Source: Scatophagus argus (Eukaryota; Chordata; Actinopteri; Scatophagidae). From it: a DNA stretch of 64,000 bases. This document shows positions 37,576 to 61,603 of the stretch, in pieces. Made by a program: the position numbers and the translations under genes. Every line of letters starts with the position of its first letter. Positions within the stretch are counted from its first letter, which is position 1. The notes beneath the pieces are model-generated. The model was given only the letters and a program-made list of their open reading frames with translations, made no database searches and had not been told where the DNA came from. The stretch covers positions 18,625,641 through 18,689,640 of the forward strand of contig NC_058513.1 in NCBI RefSeq assembly GCF_020382885.2, written 5' to 3'.

Positions 37576-40500
37576 TTAAAGTGGCTGTGGTGGTGGCGGT
37601 GGCAGTGAGTGTTTGTAGGAAGGTTCCCGGATGTCAGTGAATTGGAGGAAGCCATAAAGTGTGGAGGGAACAGGGAGTTGCTGGACTGCATCGGTCCTCA
37701 TCAGTAGATCTGGTCCCAGCATTAATCTAACCTGCAGCCGACAGATGTGGGAAAGAGAGGTCATAGAGTCTAAAGAGAAGCGAGGAGAAAGAAAGAGATC
37801 ATTAAAACTGCCTTCATTCAAAGTTTACAACAGATTAGCAAAAGCAAATCCGGAGTGTATATTTTGTCAATGTACCAAACTGTGGATATGGTTGCCAAGT
37901 CTTCTCTGCACGTCTCCGATCCAGAATGTGTTTTAAAGGTGCAGGCAGAGTCGACCAGTTTACAAACTCTAGCAGGTAATTCAATACCTCACTGTCTGCT
38001 TGTTCCAACCTAAAAAGCATTGAGGAGAGAAAGAAATGAATCAAATACAGCCATCTGATAGTTGACCAAAGAGCGACAGAGTGAAAAGACAGACTTACAT
38101 ACGGGGTTGAAGCAGCGAAGTCGGTTCCAGTCCCGCCTTCAGAAGCAGAGGAAGCCAGCAGGCTGCAAAATGTACTTGGTTTTGTGCCACACAGAGCAGC
38201 TCCCTAAGTTCCTGCAGCTTCAATATAGTTTTCAATTGGTGATGTGGTATAGAACTGTCCGTGGTCAAAGTCTCCGGTTGAGAGATCCATCTGTGCTTAA
38301 GTATCAGTTGCAGCAGGTCCGTTTGGTCAGTGGCCAAGGCATAAATCCAGTCTTCCTCGCTCAAACTGGCTCCTGCAGCTACCAGCAACCTCACTGATTC
38401 GCTGGAAGAGATTTTATTCAAAATCAGGGACAAATCTGTCTGTTTCATTTTATCTATATTCTTGGGAGTGTGCGAGGAGGTCAAATCTACTTTCTCACAA
38501 ACCTGTATGGTTTCTTGGATGAGTGATACAAGGCGAAGGAGAGTGGAGAACGGAGGCCCAGGGTGCTTGTGCAGTCCTGAGCATCTGGGCTATAACCTTC
38601 CCTCAAGAGCATCTCGACACTCTTGCTCTGATGCCTGTTGACAGCCATGTACAGCGGACTCACCATACTGTCACCATGGTCACACAGACAATCTGTAACT
38701 GCTATCAGCCTCCTGAGGATACTGGATTGAAAAAGATCACAGAGGCTTAGGGGAAAAAACAAGGTTCATTTGCATGAAGGACAAATAAAATCAAGAAAAA
38801 TGATTTCTGTTTCCAGCTACTCCAATGTTTTCCCTGTTTAATATGATTGAAAATATAACATCTTTGGGTTCTCAGTATTTTCTGACATTTAATCGTCTAC
38901 ATAATTCAGTACCCAATGTGGCCAAACTCAGCAGCAGCATGAATGGGAAGCTGGGGCCAGTCAAGACTGCAGGCTATATTGGGATCTGCCCCATGGTCCA
39001 ACAGGAAATCCACACATGCCTGGTGGCCCTCCTGAGAGGCGATCAGCAGCGGTGTGGCCAGATCAGCTGCCTGCGTGTTCACACTGGCACCTGAAGTGAA
39101 AACCAAATCCCAACACATTTCATTGTGCATTTTATTTTACTCAATTACCCGTCTAATGGGGGGGTAAAACAAAGCAGTTGAAGGAGTACACAAGAAAAAG
39201 AACTCTGCTGGAGGATCTTGGTCTCTGACCAACACTGAATTGCATGCAATCGAAGCTGTACTTAGCTCTGTGAGTGCATTGTATATGCATACATAAGGGT
39301 ATGTAGACACACAGTTATTTACCAGCCTTAACAAGGATTTCCAGGCACTCCTGCTGTCCATACTGTGCAGCCACAAAAAGAGGGGAAATCTTGTGATCAT
39401 CTACTGCCTCCAGGTTGCACACACTGGCCAGTATGCGCACAATTTCACTGTGACCCTTTAGGAATTAAAGAATATGTACGTTATAAGTTGCGATTCAACT
39501 CGTTTAGATGTATATACTGTACATGTAAAAACTGCACATTTTCACATTTTTAATTTTATTATTTTTATAAGGTTTCTATTTTATAATATTTAATTTTACT
39601 CATTCTATTCTACTTACCTATTTTTTGGTAGCAGGGAAAAAAAGAATTTCACCGCACATTGTAACATGTATAATGGTGTGTGTGACAAATAAACCTATCT
39701 TGTATCTTGTAACTCACAGAGTTGTGCATGTATGCTTGTGAGCCATTATTACCTTATAGACAGCTTGATGAAGGCAGGTCCAGCAGGACGCGGTGTGCAT
39801 CCTGTTGACCTCCGCACCTTTACTGATCAGCAGTTCCACAACCTCCTTGTAACCACCGTCTACAGCTGTTGAAAAACAGTTAGAGGGATAGAAATAATCC
39901 AGTCAGGTTCAATTTAATTTTACTATCCAAAAGAGGAAATTTATTTGGGCAGAGTTGCATACAAAGGTGAAAACAAAATAAAAATTGGCCAGAAAACACA
40001 GTAACACCAGTTTGAACACGTGTAAGTGTTATACCTCCATACAAAGGACATGACAAGTCATTTGTTAGCTGGTTGATGTTGGCATGTGCTTTCAGGAGGA
40101 ATCGCACCACGGCCAGGTGTCCACCCTTCGCTGCCAGGTAACATGCAGATTCCCCCTCATGTGTCAGTGAGTTCACATAAGCACGGCAGCCACGGGATGA
40201 GCCTGCTGCTGGCAGCCAGAAAACAAAAGAGGAAAGCTGTGTCTACATGTACTACATATTTGACATCTAAGAAAAGCCGCTAAGGGAAAAGAATTCAATA
40301 TGAAATTAATCAGCAAACATTTTGCTTACTGTCACGCCAAACTTCTGATCATTATCACGCTGCAGCTTCTCAAATTTGAGCATTTGCCGCTTTTCTGTTA
40401 GTAGAAATGTTGTCATAACACACCAGTACTGACAACAGCCATTATATTGAAAATGAAATGCTGACTTTATGTTAATAATATTCATATAATAATATCGTGT

Positions 40501-40797
40501 AAATGATCCAGTCATCTATCCAGGGAAAAACCCCAACAGTCCTGCTTCTAAAACGTGAGAACTAGAGCCTTTTGTTGTATAATATCCTTTCTTACCACCG
40601 GCAGCAGACAGAATTTCCCGCACACACTCCTTACTGCCAGCGGCCGCCGCTTCGTGCAAGGCGGTCCAGCCGCGGTTGTCTCGACAGTCCACTCGGAAAC
40701 CTCTCTTTATCAGCCGCCTCACAAGCTTCGTGCTGCCTGAGCGAGCCGCAGCGGCAACACTGGAGACGGTGTCTCCGTAGCACTCCGTGAAGTCCAT
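37576..40797 (-). CDS. asb3: Ankyrin repeat and SOCS box protein 3
   Basis: ASB3 is a substrate receptor of Cullin5-RING ubiquitin ligases: ankyrin repeats bind the target and the SOCS box recruits Elongin B/C and Cul5. Exons: 40596-40797, 40035-40202, 39753-39865, 39323-39455, 38913-39090, 38503-38721, 38099-38401, 37876-38009, 37576-37769; 1644 nt, 547 aa (human 518). The start [13 protein letters not shown] matches human MDFTEAYADTCST. Ankyrin motifs are clear in the first six exons ([80 protein letters not shown]). The SOCS box is in the last exon ([14 protein letters not shown]...[13 protein letters not shown]). A likely untranslated exon ends at 41115 (TTTTG|gtaaat) and splices to GTCATGG at 40800. 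The acceptor of exon 40035-40202 is a CAGCAGCAG run allowing alternative borders. Minus-strand AATAAA candidates occur at 37251-37256 and near 37040. Confidence 0.95.
39620..39716 (-). repeat. Retroposon-tail-like fragment with ttgtatc repeats
   Basis: It reads 'gaatttcaccgcacattgta', then 'tgtgacaaataaa' and ends in short 'ttgtatc' repeats. This is the inverted form of the teleost retroposon end seen at 544 and 61199. It lies in an asb3 intron. Confidence 0.5.
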
Positions 40798-41114
40798 GAC
40801 CTGCGGCAAAACACCTGTCAGAGCCATAATTCCATTATCCATGCCACTATTTTAGATATGATATCCTAAAACCAAGAGAGGATAAATTCTAATGTGATTG
40901 AAGCATCAAAGCACAACTTCAGTCGCCAAGCTTGCTAGCAACGATTAGCTGTTGACCACGACGTGGCTACTGTTCAAGCACGATATAACTTGCTGCATTT
41001 CCGTTCGCTACGTTGTGAACATGTCGTAAGCTTTTAAACAACACGACATACAATTCTCATGAAACTCAGCACATAAAAGGTATTTGTCGCGCTTAAAAAA
41101 AACTACTCATTTAC

Positions 41115-41408
41115 CAAAATGGTGACACAGCCCGGTTTGACATCTCTTGAGTCGCCGCTTGATGACGTCACACCACAACATCCTGTCGCGTGCTGCTATA
41201 CGGCAGCTGAAGTGCGATGCATTGGATTTAGCGTTAGCCAAATCGAGCTAGTGACTCAAAATTCACAGTCTTATCATTAGTTATAGCCGCGAATCGAGTA
41301 AATCCGTAGTTTTTAAAATACGTCTGAAGAAATGCGAAGACGAAAATTGATTGATCCGAAGAAAACAAGCTAATCAACGGTTTCATCTGAAGCTTATTTC
41401 AGGAAAAG
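41115..41408. promoter_or_regulatory. Bidirectional asb3/paat promoter with perfect CRE
   Basis: asb3 (left, minus) and paat (right, plus) are head to head. The asb3 untranslated exon reaches at least from 41115 and the paat untranslated exon ends at 41408 (AAAAG|gtaata). Between them the palindromic cAMP response element TGACGTCA lies at 41163-41170, with an AAAATGG (YY1-like) motif at 41117-41123. There is no TATA box in reasonable position. CRE-bearing, TATA-less short spacers are typical of bidirectional vertebrate promoters; start sites are inferred. Confidence 0.6.
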
Positions 41409-41698
41409 GTAATAAAAGCGTTATGGCTTAATATTACCAAGCTATACTGTTTATATACAGTTACTGCTGTTGTAGCAAAGTCTTGATTTGCGGTTTAAAA
41501 TAATGATATTAGTCAAAACATTCCTACATCATTAAACGTAACCTCTTACACCTCTTATTTTTGTCTTTGTCCAGTATTGTTTCAGAACTCCTAAATGTCT
41601 CCTAACCTGTCTCCTAACTTGCTCTTATTCACGCTTGTCTCCTAGGTTGTTTCCTACTTCTCCTAGTAGGTTACAGCCCCTGTGGCCTCGGCAGCATC

Positions 41699-44600
41699 AT
41701 GGTGGACATTGCTGTAAAGTCTGGATCTGCTTGGGCCTGTCATGCTCAGGGACATCACCTGGCTGATATCCTGCTTCCTGTTCACCTCAAGGACAATCAT
41801 GAAGAAGAGCTCAGTCAGTGTAAAGGAGACGAGACAAACTGGTACGAAGCTTTAAAGCTGTGAAAAATGTTGATTTGTGAACACTCATCCTGTAGAAAAC
41901 AGGCTTGAGTGTTTGGATTCAACCACTTGATGTGTTGTAGTGTGTTTCACCTCTGCTCTAAGGACAGGAAGGGGCGTAGATGAGAGATACTTGCTGATGA
42001 ATGACATGTTTTACACAAATCTTTCCCTCACAGGGGAAGCCCAGTGCTGTTGGAGCAGACAGAGGAAGGTTCTCCTTGTGTTCTGACGCTCTGCAGTAGC
42101 ACCTCATCAGCCATCAGCCGCCTGCTGGTCGTGAGCGAGGCCCGAACCCTGGAGGTGTACAACCAGATGGGAGAATACTGCGGGACAGTACGCGGGGAGA
42201 GAGACGACCGCGTCCAGCCAGACAGGTATCAGTACTTGCATACTTAGTGCAGACTGATTTTAATAATTTTTTTACTTTAACACAAAATTGATGAAGATGA
42301 GGTCGAGGTTACAGAAATGATCGGTGATGTTCTCATCCATGTACATGAGTCTATCTGTCTGTCTCCACTTAAGACCAACTTAAGTCAGGCTTAAATTGTA
42401 CTAAAGTTTGATATGCGTGCAACATTTAAACATTTCAGTTTAACAGTTAATTGAAAACGGGACAGGGGCTGATGGTGCAGCTTCCCTGAAACTTTTGAGC
42501 ATATAATGCCCGAAAGTGCCACCGCAGCATTTAGTTTCAAGCCCGGGATGCAGTCTGGCAACATCCAGACAAGTTGCTAATAGAGTCTCAGTTTGATGAA
42601 CGTCTCGTGGGGCACTGAAGTGCTGTCTCTTCTCTTCAGTCCAGACAGAGGGCCCTTCTACAAGAAAGAGCTGGTCCTGGAGCAGCTGTCCTCAGCCTGT
42701 GAGGTGAAGGTGAGTTCAGAGAGACGTCAGTCCAGACTCACAGAGCATGTGACTCTCTTGCGTCCTCTTCATTTGGGTCTGCACATGTATAAACTAAAAA
42801 AAGACTAGACAAAAGACATATTATAATGACACTCCACACATGTAAATCCCTTTAACAGTTTCTTTCATCCAGTTTTATGTTTTTATGTGATGGTGTTGAG
42901 TTCCTTTATCCGTCTGGTGCTGTCCTCCTCTGCTCCGACTCCCAGCTGCTCTCCCTGGCCGGTAGAAGCAGTGTTTTGGTGTGTCGAATCGTCGTGGGCC
43001 TTCAGCAGCTCCGGCCCGGCCCGGCCCACGGCCCTGGCATTGACATGCAGCAGGTGCAGTGTCTGGTTGAGGAGATGGGAATGAACCTCTCACCAGGAGC
43101 CCAGAACCTCATGGACATGGTGCACTTCCAGCAGAAGGTGGGAGTAAAGAGGCAGGGAGATTCGTGTTATCTTAAATGGCCTGGGCATGCGATGGAGAGG
43201 AATCACAACATCAGTGACACGAGTTAAAGGACCATGCTGACAGATTACATGTTTTAACTCGTTAACGACAACTCGCTAGAATTTCACTTCACTGAAGAGC
43301 ATTTTAACTAAGAGTGCCATAAGGTTTCAGATTGATTACGATCAAAATCAACTTACTTAGCAGTACTTAAAGGAGTGTTTTATCAACGATCTGACGTTTG
43401 TGATGTTCGAGTTCCCTCCCTCCTGAGCGTGACAAAATGACCAACATGCTTTCTTTGTGTTTGTCAGTCTGACAGTGCGGCTCATTAATGTTGTGCTTTT
43501 TGGCATCTGAATTGTTAAATGTCGTTTAAAAACTGCCATGACAGAAACTGGAAATCACTTTGTACAGCACAGAAATGGTAGCTGCCAAAGTAATGTCGTC
43601 TGTTGCTGTGCGTTTGTCTCCAGAACCAGACCAGCTCTCTGGGCAGCTTCTTTCCTCTCCTGATGGGTGGAGGAGCTTTGTCTGCCTTAGCAGGTGGAGT
43701 CAGCATTTCCCCAGCAGCCATCAGAAAGCAGCCCCAGCTTGCAGTGGACTCCGTCAGTCCTGCAGCTGAAGTTCCTCCTGCTCAGAACGGAGTGACGTCA
43801 GAGGGCTCGACCTCCTCCTCCCCCTCCAACCTGCCGGCTTCTGGTGTCAACACCGACAACATAAGTAAAGATCTTCATTTCTTTCAGATCAAATGAGTCA
43901 AGTGTATCGTGATCCGGAAAGACTCTGGAAAGATGCAGTGCAGTCCTGAAAAGAAGTTTTAATAGGCGTGAAAAAAATAAGCAGCTGACCAGTTTACAAT
44001 GTGGTCTCATATCTCTAGTGAGCCACGCCCAGCTGGCGGAGATGATGTCACACTTCCTGGAAGGGCAGGGACACGAGCAGGCGGCGAGCTCAGGCCCCGA
44101 GCTACTGCCCGTGCTCCAGAGCGTCTGTGGCCAGGTGACGAAGCTGAGGCTGGACGATGCGGCTGCGGTGGCAGAGAAGGAGAAAAAGATGAGAAATGGC
44201 ACATGGTAAGCAGAGTCCGTCCTGTCGGACAGTGCGGCTGGCCCCATGTTTTTTGTTTGGACTCACAAGTCTTTCAGTGCAAGACCAGAGAAATTACATG
44301 ATTCTTCAGATTAAAGCTTTTGTGCGCGCCCATCAGTCTACATCAACAAGGGACTCCATGTTATTGGAAACCAAACGGCTGAGAAAGTGCTTCAGTTACT
44401 ACTGAATCATTACATCAAACTGACAAAAAGCTGTGCCTAACCTAACTACTAACAAAGTATTACCCTTAGTCTACCTGTAGTAAGAGTGACACAAAACTAA
44501 CAGAAATGGATAAAATATAATAGAGAAACACAAAGCATACGGCAGAAGCAGACAAAGGAAACAAAGACAGATGAGAAGTGTCACTTAGTTCTCTGTGGTG

Positions 44601-46481
44601 GTCACATTTTTGTTTCTTTCAGATGTGAATGTTTTTGAAGGCTTTTTGAAGTTGGTTATTCCAGACAGACAGAAGGATCTGTGTTTGGCCAGTGGCTGTT
44701 TAAAGTGCAGGGAGGAGGCTGACATGGAGACAATGGAGTTCATTTATAAGCATCGCTGTATGTGTGAATCTTTAAAGTGTTGGAAATCTGCACCAAACCT
44801 CTTTGAATAAATGGGATTGTTTAGCTAGTGCTGATGCAAAGGCTCAATATGAGTTGTTTTAACTTACAGCTGACATTAGTTCCCCTCAGCGGTTGAAAAA
44901 TGTGTTTGTGAGCGGCTGCTGCAGACTGCAGTTTGATAAATGAGGCTCTTTGTCAGAGCAGAGCAGCACATGTGGGCTCGGAGAGAACGTCAGCTGAGTC
45001 CACATCGAGAGAGGACAGCGGCTACGCAGCGCAGCAGTCCAGTCACCAGAGTGTGATAATCCAAATTAGATTCCAGAGAACAGGGAAAAGGTAACATCTG
45101 CTTTAGAAACTGACAAATACATAACTGTAGTTTAAAGAAAAGTGTTGAATTGGACTGGTTGTTTGTTGCTGATGAAGGTATATTAAGCGTTCTGTTCCTT
45201 GTGAACTGCTCTACTCTTTATCTTCCGAAGTTTGTGATGTCTCGAAAGCAGTAAGTTGTTGCTTTCAGTGGTGCAGCTGACTTGCAGGTGGAGATAACGA
45301 CGGGGAAAGACGCAGGTCAGATTTGCAGTGGAGAAGCCGTGAGAGTCGTGTGTGTTTGTGTTGGGTGGGGCTGACTGACTTTTACCAGCTAACAAAAGGT
45401 TTGGTTAGCCAGTAAACATTTAACGTCGTCACACAAACTCCCGAGATTACATTGTGTTTAAGATCAAATATACACGTGTGCAGCTGAGGAAACAGCACAC
45501 GTGTTCATTTGATTGTAAAGTTTTGCGTAGTTATGTTACATTGTGTTGCATTGAGGTGTCCTGCTTCAGCCTGAGCCTTCACAGAAACATCAACTAAAAC
45601 AAAAGAAGTGGATGCTCAAAGTACATAAGCAGCTCCTACTCTACAACAAAAAGATATTTTATTTTGAGCAGACATGCAGCAGAGATCAGAGATGAACGTT
45701 GGCGGAGCTTGAAGGTGATTTAAAGTCTCTTCAGGATCCTTCAGGGTAAAAAGCAGTTCTGAGAAAAATGCAAATACGTGTCTGAGAAGGTGGGAAAGGA
45801 TGTGGTCAGGATGAAACAAACTCCGAGTCAGCTGTGTGAGGGTTTCATATAGAGAGCAATGGGCTGGGATGGGTGCAGCAGGATTGTGAGGTTATGGGGA
45901 GATGATGGTCAGCATTGACTGTGTGGGTGGTTTACTTTGTGTTTCTGTTTATATTTGAGGTTTTTGATGTGATGTGGCTTCATGTTTGTTCATGAATCAG
46001 TCGCAACTCCACTCTCTCTGTCGACCCCCATCTTTCATTCCTCCACACCAGACTGAGATGATCCTCTCTGTCTCCTCGTTTCAGTGCCAAATACAAACTC
46101 ACATACCGTTATCATTAAGTCCAGCATGAGTCACAACCAGCAAGACCTGCTGGAGAAATGCATCTGCGAGTGGACAGAACACACAAGGTATCAAGCTGCT
46201 GTTGGTTTAATATTCTGTCCAGCCCAGTTTATCTTGGCGTTGTCCCTCCACTCTGCAGGGAGCTGGACTCAGCCATGGAGCGTCGTCTGGAGGAGATGGA
46301 GAGGAGGCTGAAGGAGCATGTGGACCGTCGTCTGGACGCTCTGGAGCAGAAGCTGGAGAAGGCCCTCCTCAGCGTCCTGCCGCAGTTCGCTCTTAACCAG
46401 GTGGCCACGAGCAGCCCGGCGGGAGCAGCAGCATCCACAGGACTGTCAGAGCAGAGCGCCGCCACAGCAGCCCTGCACTGA
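41699..46481 (+). CDS. paat: ATPase PAAT (protein associated with ABC transporters, C10orf88)
   Basis: Orthologue of human C10orf88/PAAT, reported as an ATPase that binds and stabilises mitochondrial inner-membrane ABC transporters (ABCB7/8/10). Exons: 41699-41841, 42034-42225, 42640-42709, 42946-43137, 43624-43864, 44019-44205, 46125-46187, 46259-46481; 1311 nt, 436 aa (human 445). Recognition rests on SEARTLEVYNQMGEYCGT (human SSARNMEVYLGEEYCGT), SVLVCRIVV, VQCLVEEMGMNLSPGAQNLM (human VQTIMESMGSKLSPGAQQLM) and the C-terminal coiled coil (ERRLEEMERRLKEHVDRRLD). The start ATG follows an untranslated exon and a CT-rich intron with several CTCCTAG acceptors. The acceptor at 46125 is weak but keeps frame; the stronger-looking acceptor at 46085 would give a stop 12 codons later. 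The gene is head to head with asb3 and convergent with htra1. Confidence 0.88.
44206..46124 (+). other. paat: Long paat intron
   Basis: Largest paat intron by this model. It holds no recognised element. Short open pieces after good-looking acceptors (for example 44623 onwards) do not join in frame, because the preceding exon ends in TG and a following A makes a stop. Confidence 0.5.
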
Positions 46482-47415
46482 GCTCAGCACAGCTAAAAGA
46501 CTAAACATGTAACCTGGATGCCTTTCTGCCCCTGATCCTCTTCAAACTAACCTTACTTAGAAGGAAGGAAGGAAGGAAGGAAGGAAGAAAGGAAGGGCAG
46601 GATGCAGACACAGAAACAAAAACAGAAACAGACTCACAACAGCAGAAAAAAGGGAAATATGGACAGAATTAAAACAATAATCATAACAATCTGATGAAAC
46701 ATGAAATTATCTAAACTGCAAGTGTCCATCTGTCAAAGATGGGACCTTTCTGGTGGTTTTTATTCTCTTTTATCTTGGAGAAGATAGCAGACAAATGCGA
46801 TTCTGTTGGACTGGAGCAGCTTGTGAACATTATGCAAGTAAACTACTGAAATCCCATAGATCACTAAATACACGTCGTGTGACTGCAGTGGATTGTGGAC
46901 ATGTGAAAAAGCAGCCTGAAAGACTGAAATCTCTGACTTTGAAACCATTTTAACAGAAAGTGAAGTAATCATGAGGGTGGCCTGCAGGGAGCCCAGACGC
47001 AGGAGAAACATAAAGAGCAAACTTTAAATTCCTGCAGTGACGAGCTCTTATCTAACATGATGATAACACGCAACACCAGCACAACACTCATTTAATCACA
47101 TGAAAACACTCCCAGGTCTGCCCAGGTTTTATTCTCACTACATACTGTAACTGCACTTATCTGCTCAGACGTGTTGTGGTTAGTCAGGCCTTAACTGGAC
47201 TGGCTCGTGTGGAAAAGGCTCCTGTTACAGGAGTTTATACACGAGGTGTAACTGGATTAAAAAGTGTTTTAATCTGGCACTGTGATGTTTTAGATAATGT
47301 ACATGTCTGTAACATAAAGCTTATCTGCCAGCACACACCATTAAAATGGCAATGATTAAAATGTGATGTTAATGGTTTTAATACATAAAGAGCAATAAAA
47401 ATATATTTATACACA
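46482..47415 (+). other. paat: paat 3' UTR with poly(A) signal
   Basis: The stretch follows the paat stop codon. AATAAA at 47394-47399 is a plausible poly(A) signal. A (GGAA)n tract at 46561-46595 lies close after the stop. Confidence 0.4.
46561..46595 (+). repeat. (GGAA)n microsatellite
   Basis: Tetranucleotide run of about eight units with one imperfect unit near its end, 80 bp after the paat stop codon. GGAA runs can bind ETS factors, but nothing here shows use. Confidence 0.95.
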
Positions 47416-49380
47416 TGAATTGGCTCTTCTTTGGGTTTCTTAATAATTATTAGTTCTGCAGCACTTTTTAACTTTTCAAATCCACGTGAACGGAAACAGA
47501 ACAAGACATAAAATCCTGAAGAGAATTGATTATTGAGTGCTAACTTTTCCCAGTGCCTGCAAAAAATGAGAAGGCTTCAGATGGATAAGGGACTGCAAAG
47601 AAAAAGAAAAAATGACATTTTATGCAGAAAAAGTGTTGAAAATGCTTGCAACAACAAGGCAAATTTCATTAACTTTAGCAACTGTAGCAAGCTGAACATT
47701 TTGGCCTTCAAATTCATATCTTTGGGCTCAAGTCCTGAGAATACTTTTAGACCTTTGACAGTGCTGATTTATAGATGTTTTGTGCGCACAACAATGGCAG
47801 TTTGAGGAAAACGTTGCCCACAAGCTTCCCGAAAGGTGAAATTAGCCAGCCAGGCCTTCCAGTAACGCCGGCTGACTCACGCTGGTCAGAAATGAGCCAT
47901 CGAGGTCACTGAAAGTCCTCTCGTGGAGAACCGCCGCAGAGTCCAGCGCAGCAGACGTCTGAAGCGAATGCCGCCGTGTTTCCAAAACGTAACAAGAAGC
48001 AGAGAGGACGGTCGATGCCAAGGTACAACTGACAGCTGTGAGTCATCACAAATGAACTGGGTCGCACGTTACATAAGGAGGACAGCAAAGTCTCAAACGA
48101 TGTGCAGATGTTTTATTTAGGCCTGAGCAGAGGAGACAGCCGAGTCAGCAGAGGGGAGCTCTGGGAGGAAATCTGCTCTGTCAATCAGCACCAGCTGGAT
48201 CCATTCACATCCCATACGAGTGAATGAAAAGAGAAACTCATCTGCCCGACCTCCATGAGGAATGTGAAAGATGTCGTTGGTGTTTTAACGGCGACCACTT
48301 TGAGGACTTCCCGTCTATGCTGACGTCAAAGCGGAGACTGAAGAAAATAAGAAGAATTGATATGAGGGGAAAACATTTGGTAATCACATGGTACAGATTA
48401 CTCAACCGAGTGCACTAATCAGTGAGTTTAGCCACTTTTCCAACTCTTCGTGCTCCTTGTGCTGCTGCTCCGTCCCAAATTCAAGCCAGCAGTGAAACAA
48501 TGCATGTCAGTTTCCATCTTACGCCACATGTTGCATCCTTCATCCCTTTTCCAACCACTCATCCTCTTTTCAGCTTTCATGTATTCAGTTATTCTTTCAG
48601 CCAGAAATTCCATTCAGCCCCTAAAATCATCCACGTTTTGAGAGGAGTTTTATTCAACCTTTGAATTAGACCCCATACAAGTTAAAGCCAACAAGTCAGC
48701 TGAATTCAGGGAACACATTTCTAACCTCAGTGTTATGTAACACCTTCGCTCCACTGGGCACACGCACACACACACGCACACACACACACACACACTGAGG
48801 CTGACTGATTGTGTCGAGTCGTGTTAGCCTCATGTTTCACTGTGTAATCTGGCACAGGACACAGCAGAGTCACAGAGAATGAGATGTTCGAGGGATGATG
48901 GGAGATATTCCTCAGCTTGTTTTCTCGGTCTCCTTGTGAACAGTTTGGCTGCTGTGTTCAGTTTCTGCTCCGTGTTTTCACATTCATGCATTACCAAACA
49001 TTTTTCATGAGGTCAGAACAAAAGACATTAGCAACATGGCATCATGGGAGTTGTTGTCTTCACTGTTAAACAACCATCACTGCAGAGGAACATTTGCCTG
49101 ATGTGATTCAGGCTGAAATGTTCGTAGACCGGATAAATGTTCTCAAATGTTATTAATGTTAGCTTAATACGTCATGATAGGGAAGCTCGATGCTCTCAGG
49201 GGATCCTAGAGGGCTGCGTGAGTCCAGTTTATTAATATTAAATAATAATAAAAAAAATGAATTAATAAAATGGCAAACCGCTGTTGTGTTACTACTGGTC
49301 GCTTTTGTCTGAGGAATCTGTTTATGATGTCCACTAACAGTTAATACACCAACACCGTCAATGAAAACAACACTTTTGAA
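47416..49380. other. Intergenic between convergent paat and htra1
   Basis: No gene seen. A CA-rich microsatellite lies at 48759-48795. Open frames are short and A+T-rich. Confidence 0.6.
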
Positions 49381-49386
49381 AATAAT

Positions 49387-49775
49387 TTTATTCCCATTAC
49401 TTTTTTGAAAAATTATCACCAAACACACACAAATACTATTAAAAAAATATTCCGCTTAGACGTGACACATGGGGTTAGTAGAACATAAAAGGTCAGTGAA
49501 GTAAACTGGGATTAGAAGGAAAATTCAAACTAACATGAGGAGTATCAGGACAGGGATGGAGCCTCAGTTCCCAGGTGAAGAAGGTGTGTGTGTGTGTGTG
49601 AGCAGTACTAATAATTACAAGTTCTTAAACGCAGCAGGTGTGGACCCAGACACACGCAAACACACACACACACCCCTATTGGTTTTCAAAGTGTACGTTT
49701 GGTAGAAAAACACTGAGAGCCAGCTCGGGATTGGTTGGGTCGCTGAGTTGATGGTTTGCTCGCTCGGCTGAGAGG
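49387..49775 (-). other. htra1: htra1 3' UTR with poly(A) signal
   Basis: The stretch follows the htra1 stop codon on the minus strand. AATAAA at 49387-49392 gives a short 3' UTR of about 390-410 nt; the first sequence beyond it is A+T-rich. Confidence 0.5.

Positions 49776-61603
<11,828 letters not shown>

Noticed and set aside
44595-44810. Open frame in a paat intron starting near a good acceptor, considered as an extra exon
   Set aside because: Joining it to the exon ending at 44205 creates a TGA at the junction, and it has no similarity to human PAAT.
21308-46481. Functional link between abca5 and paat because PAAT binds ABC transporters
   Set aside because: Reported PAAT partners are mitochondrial ABCB proteins, and in human the two genes are on different chromosomes. 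Closeness here is likely coincidence.
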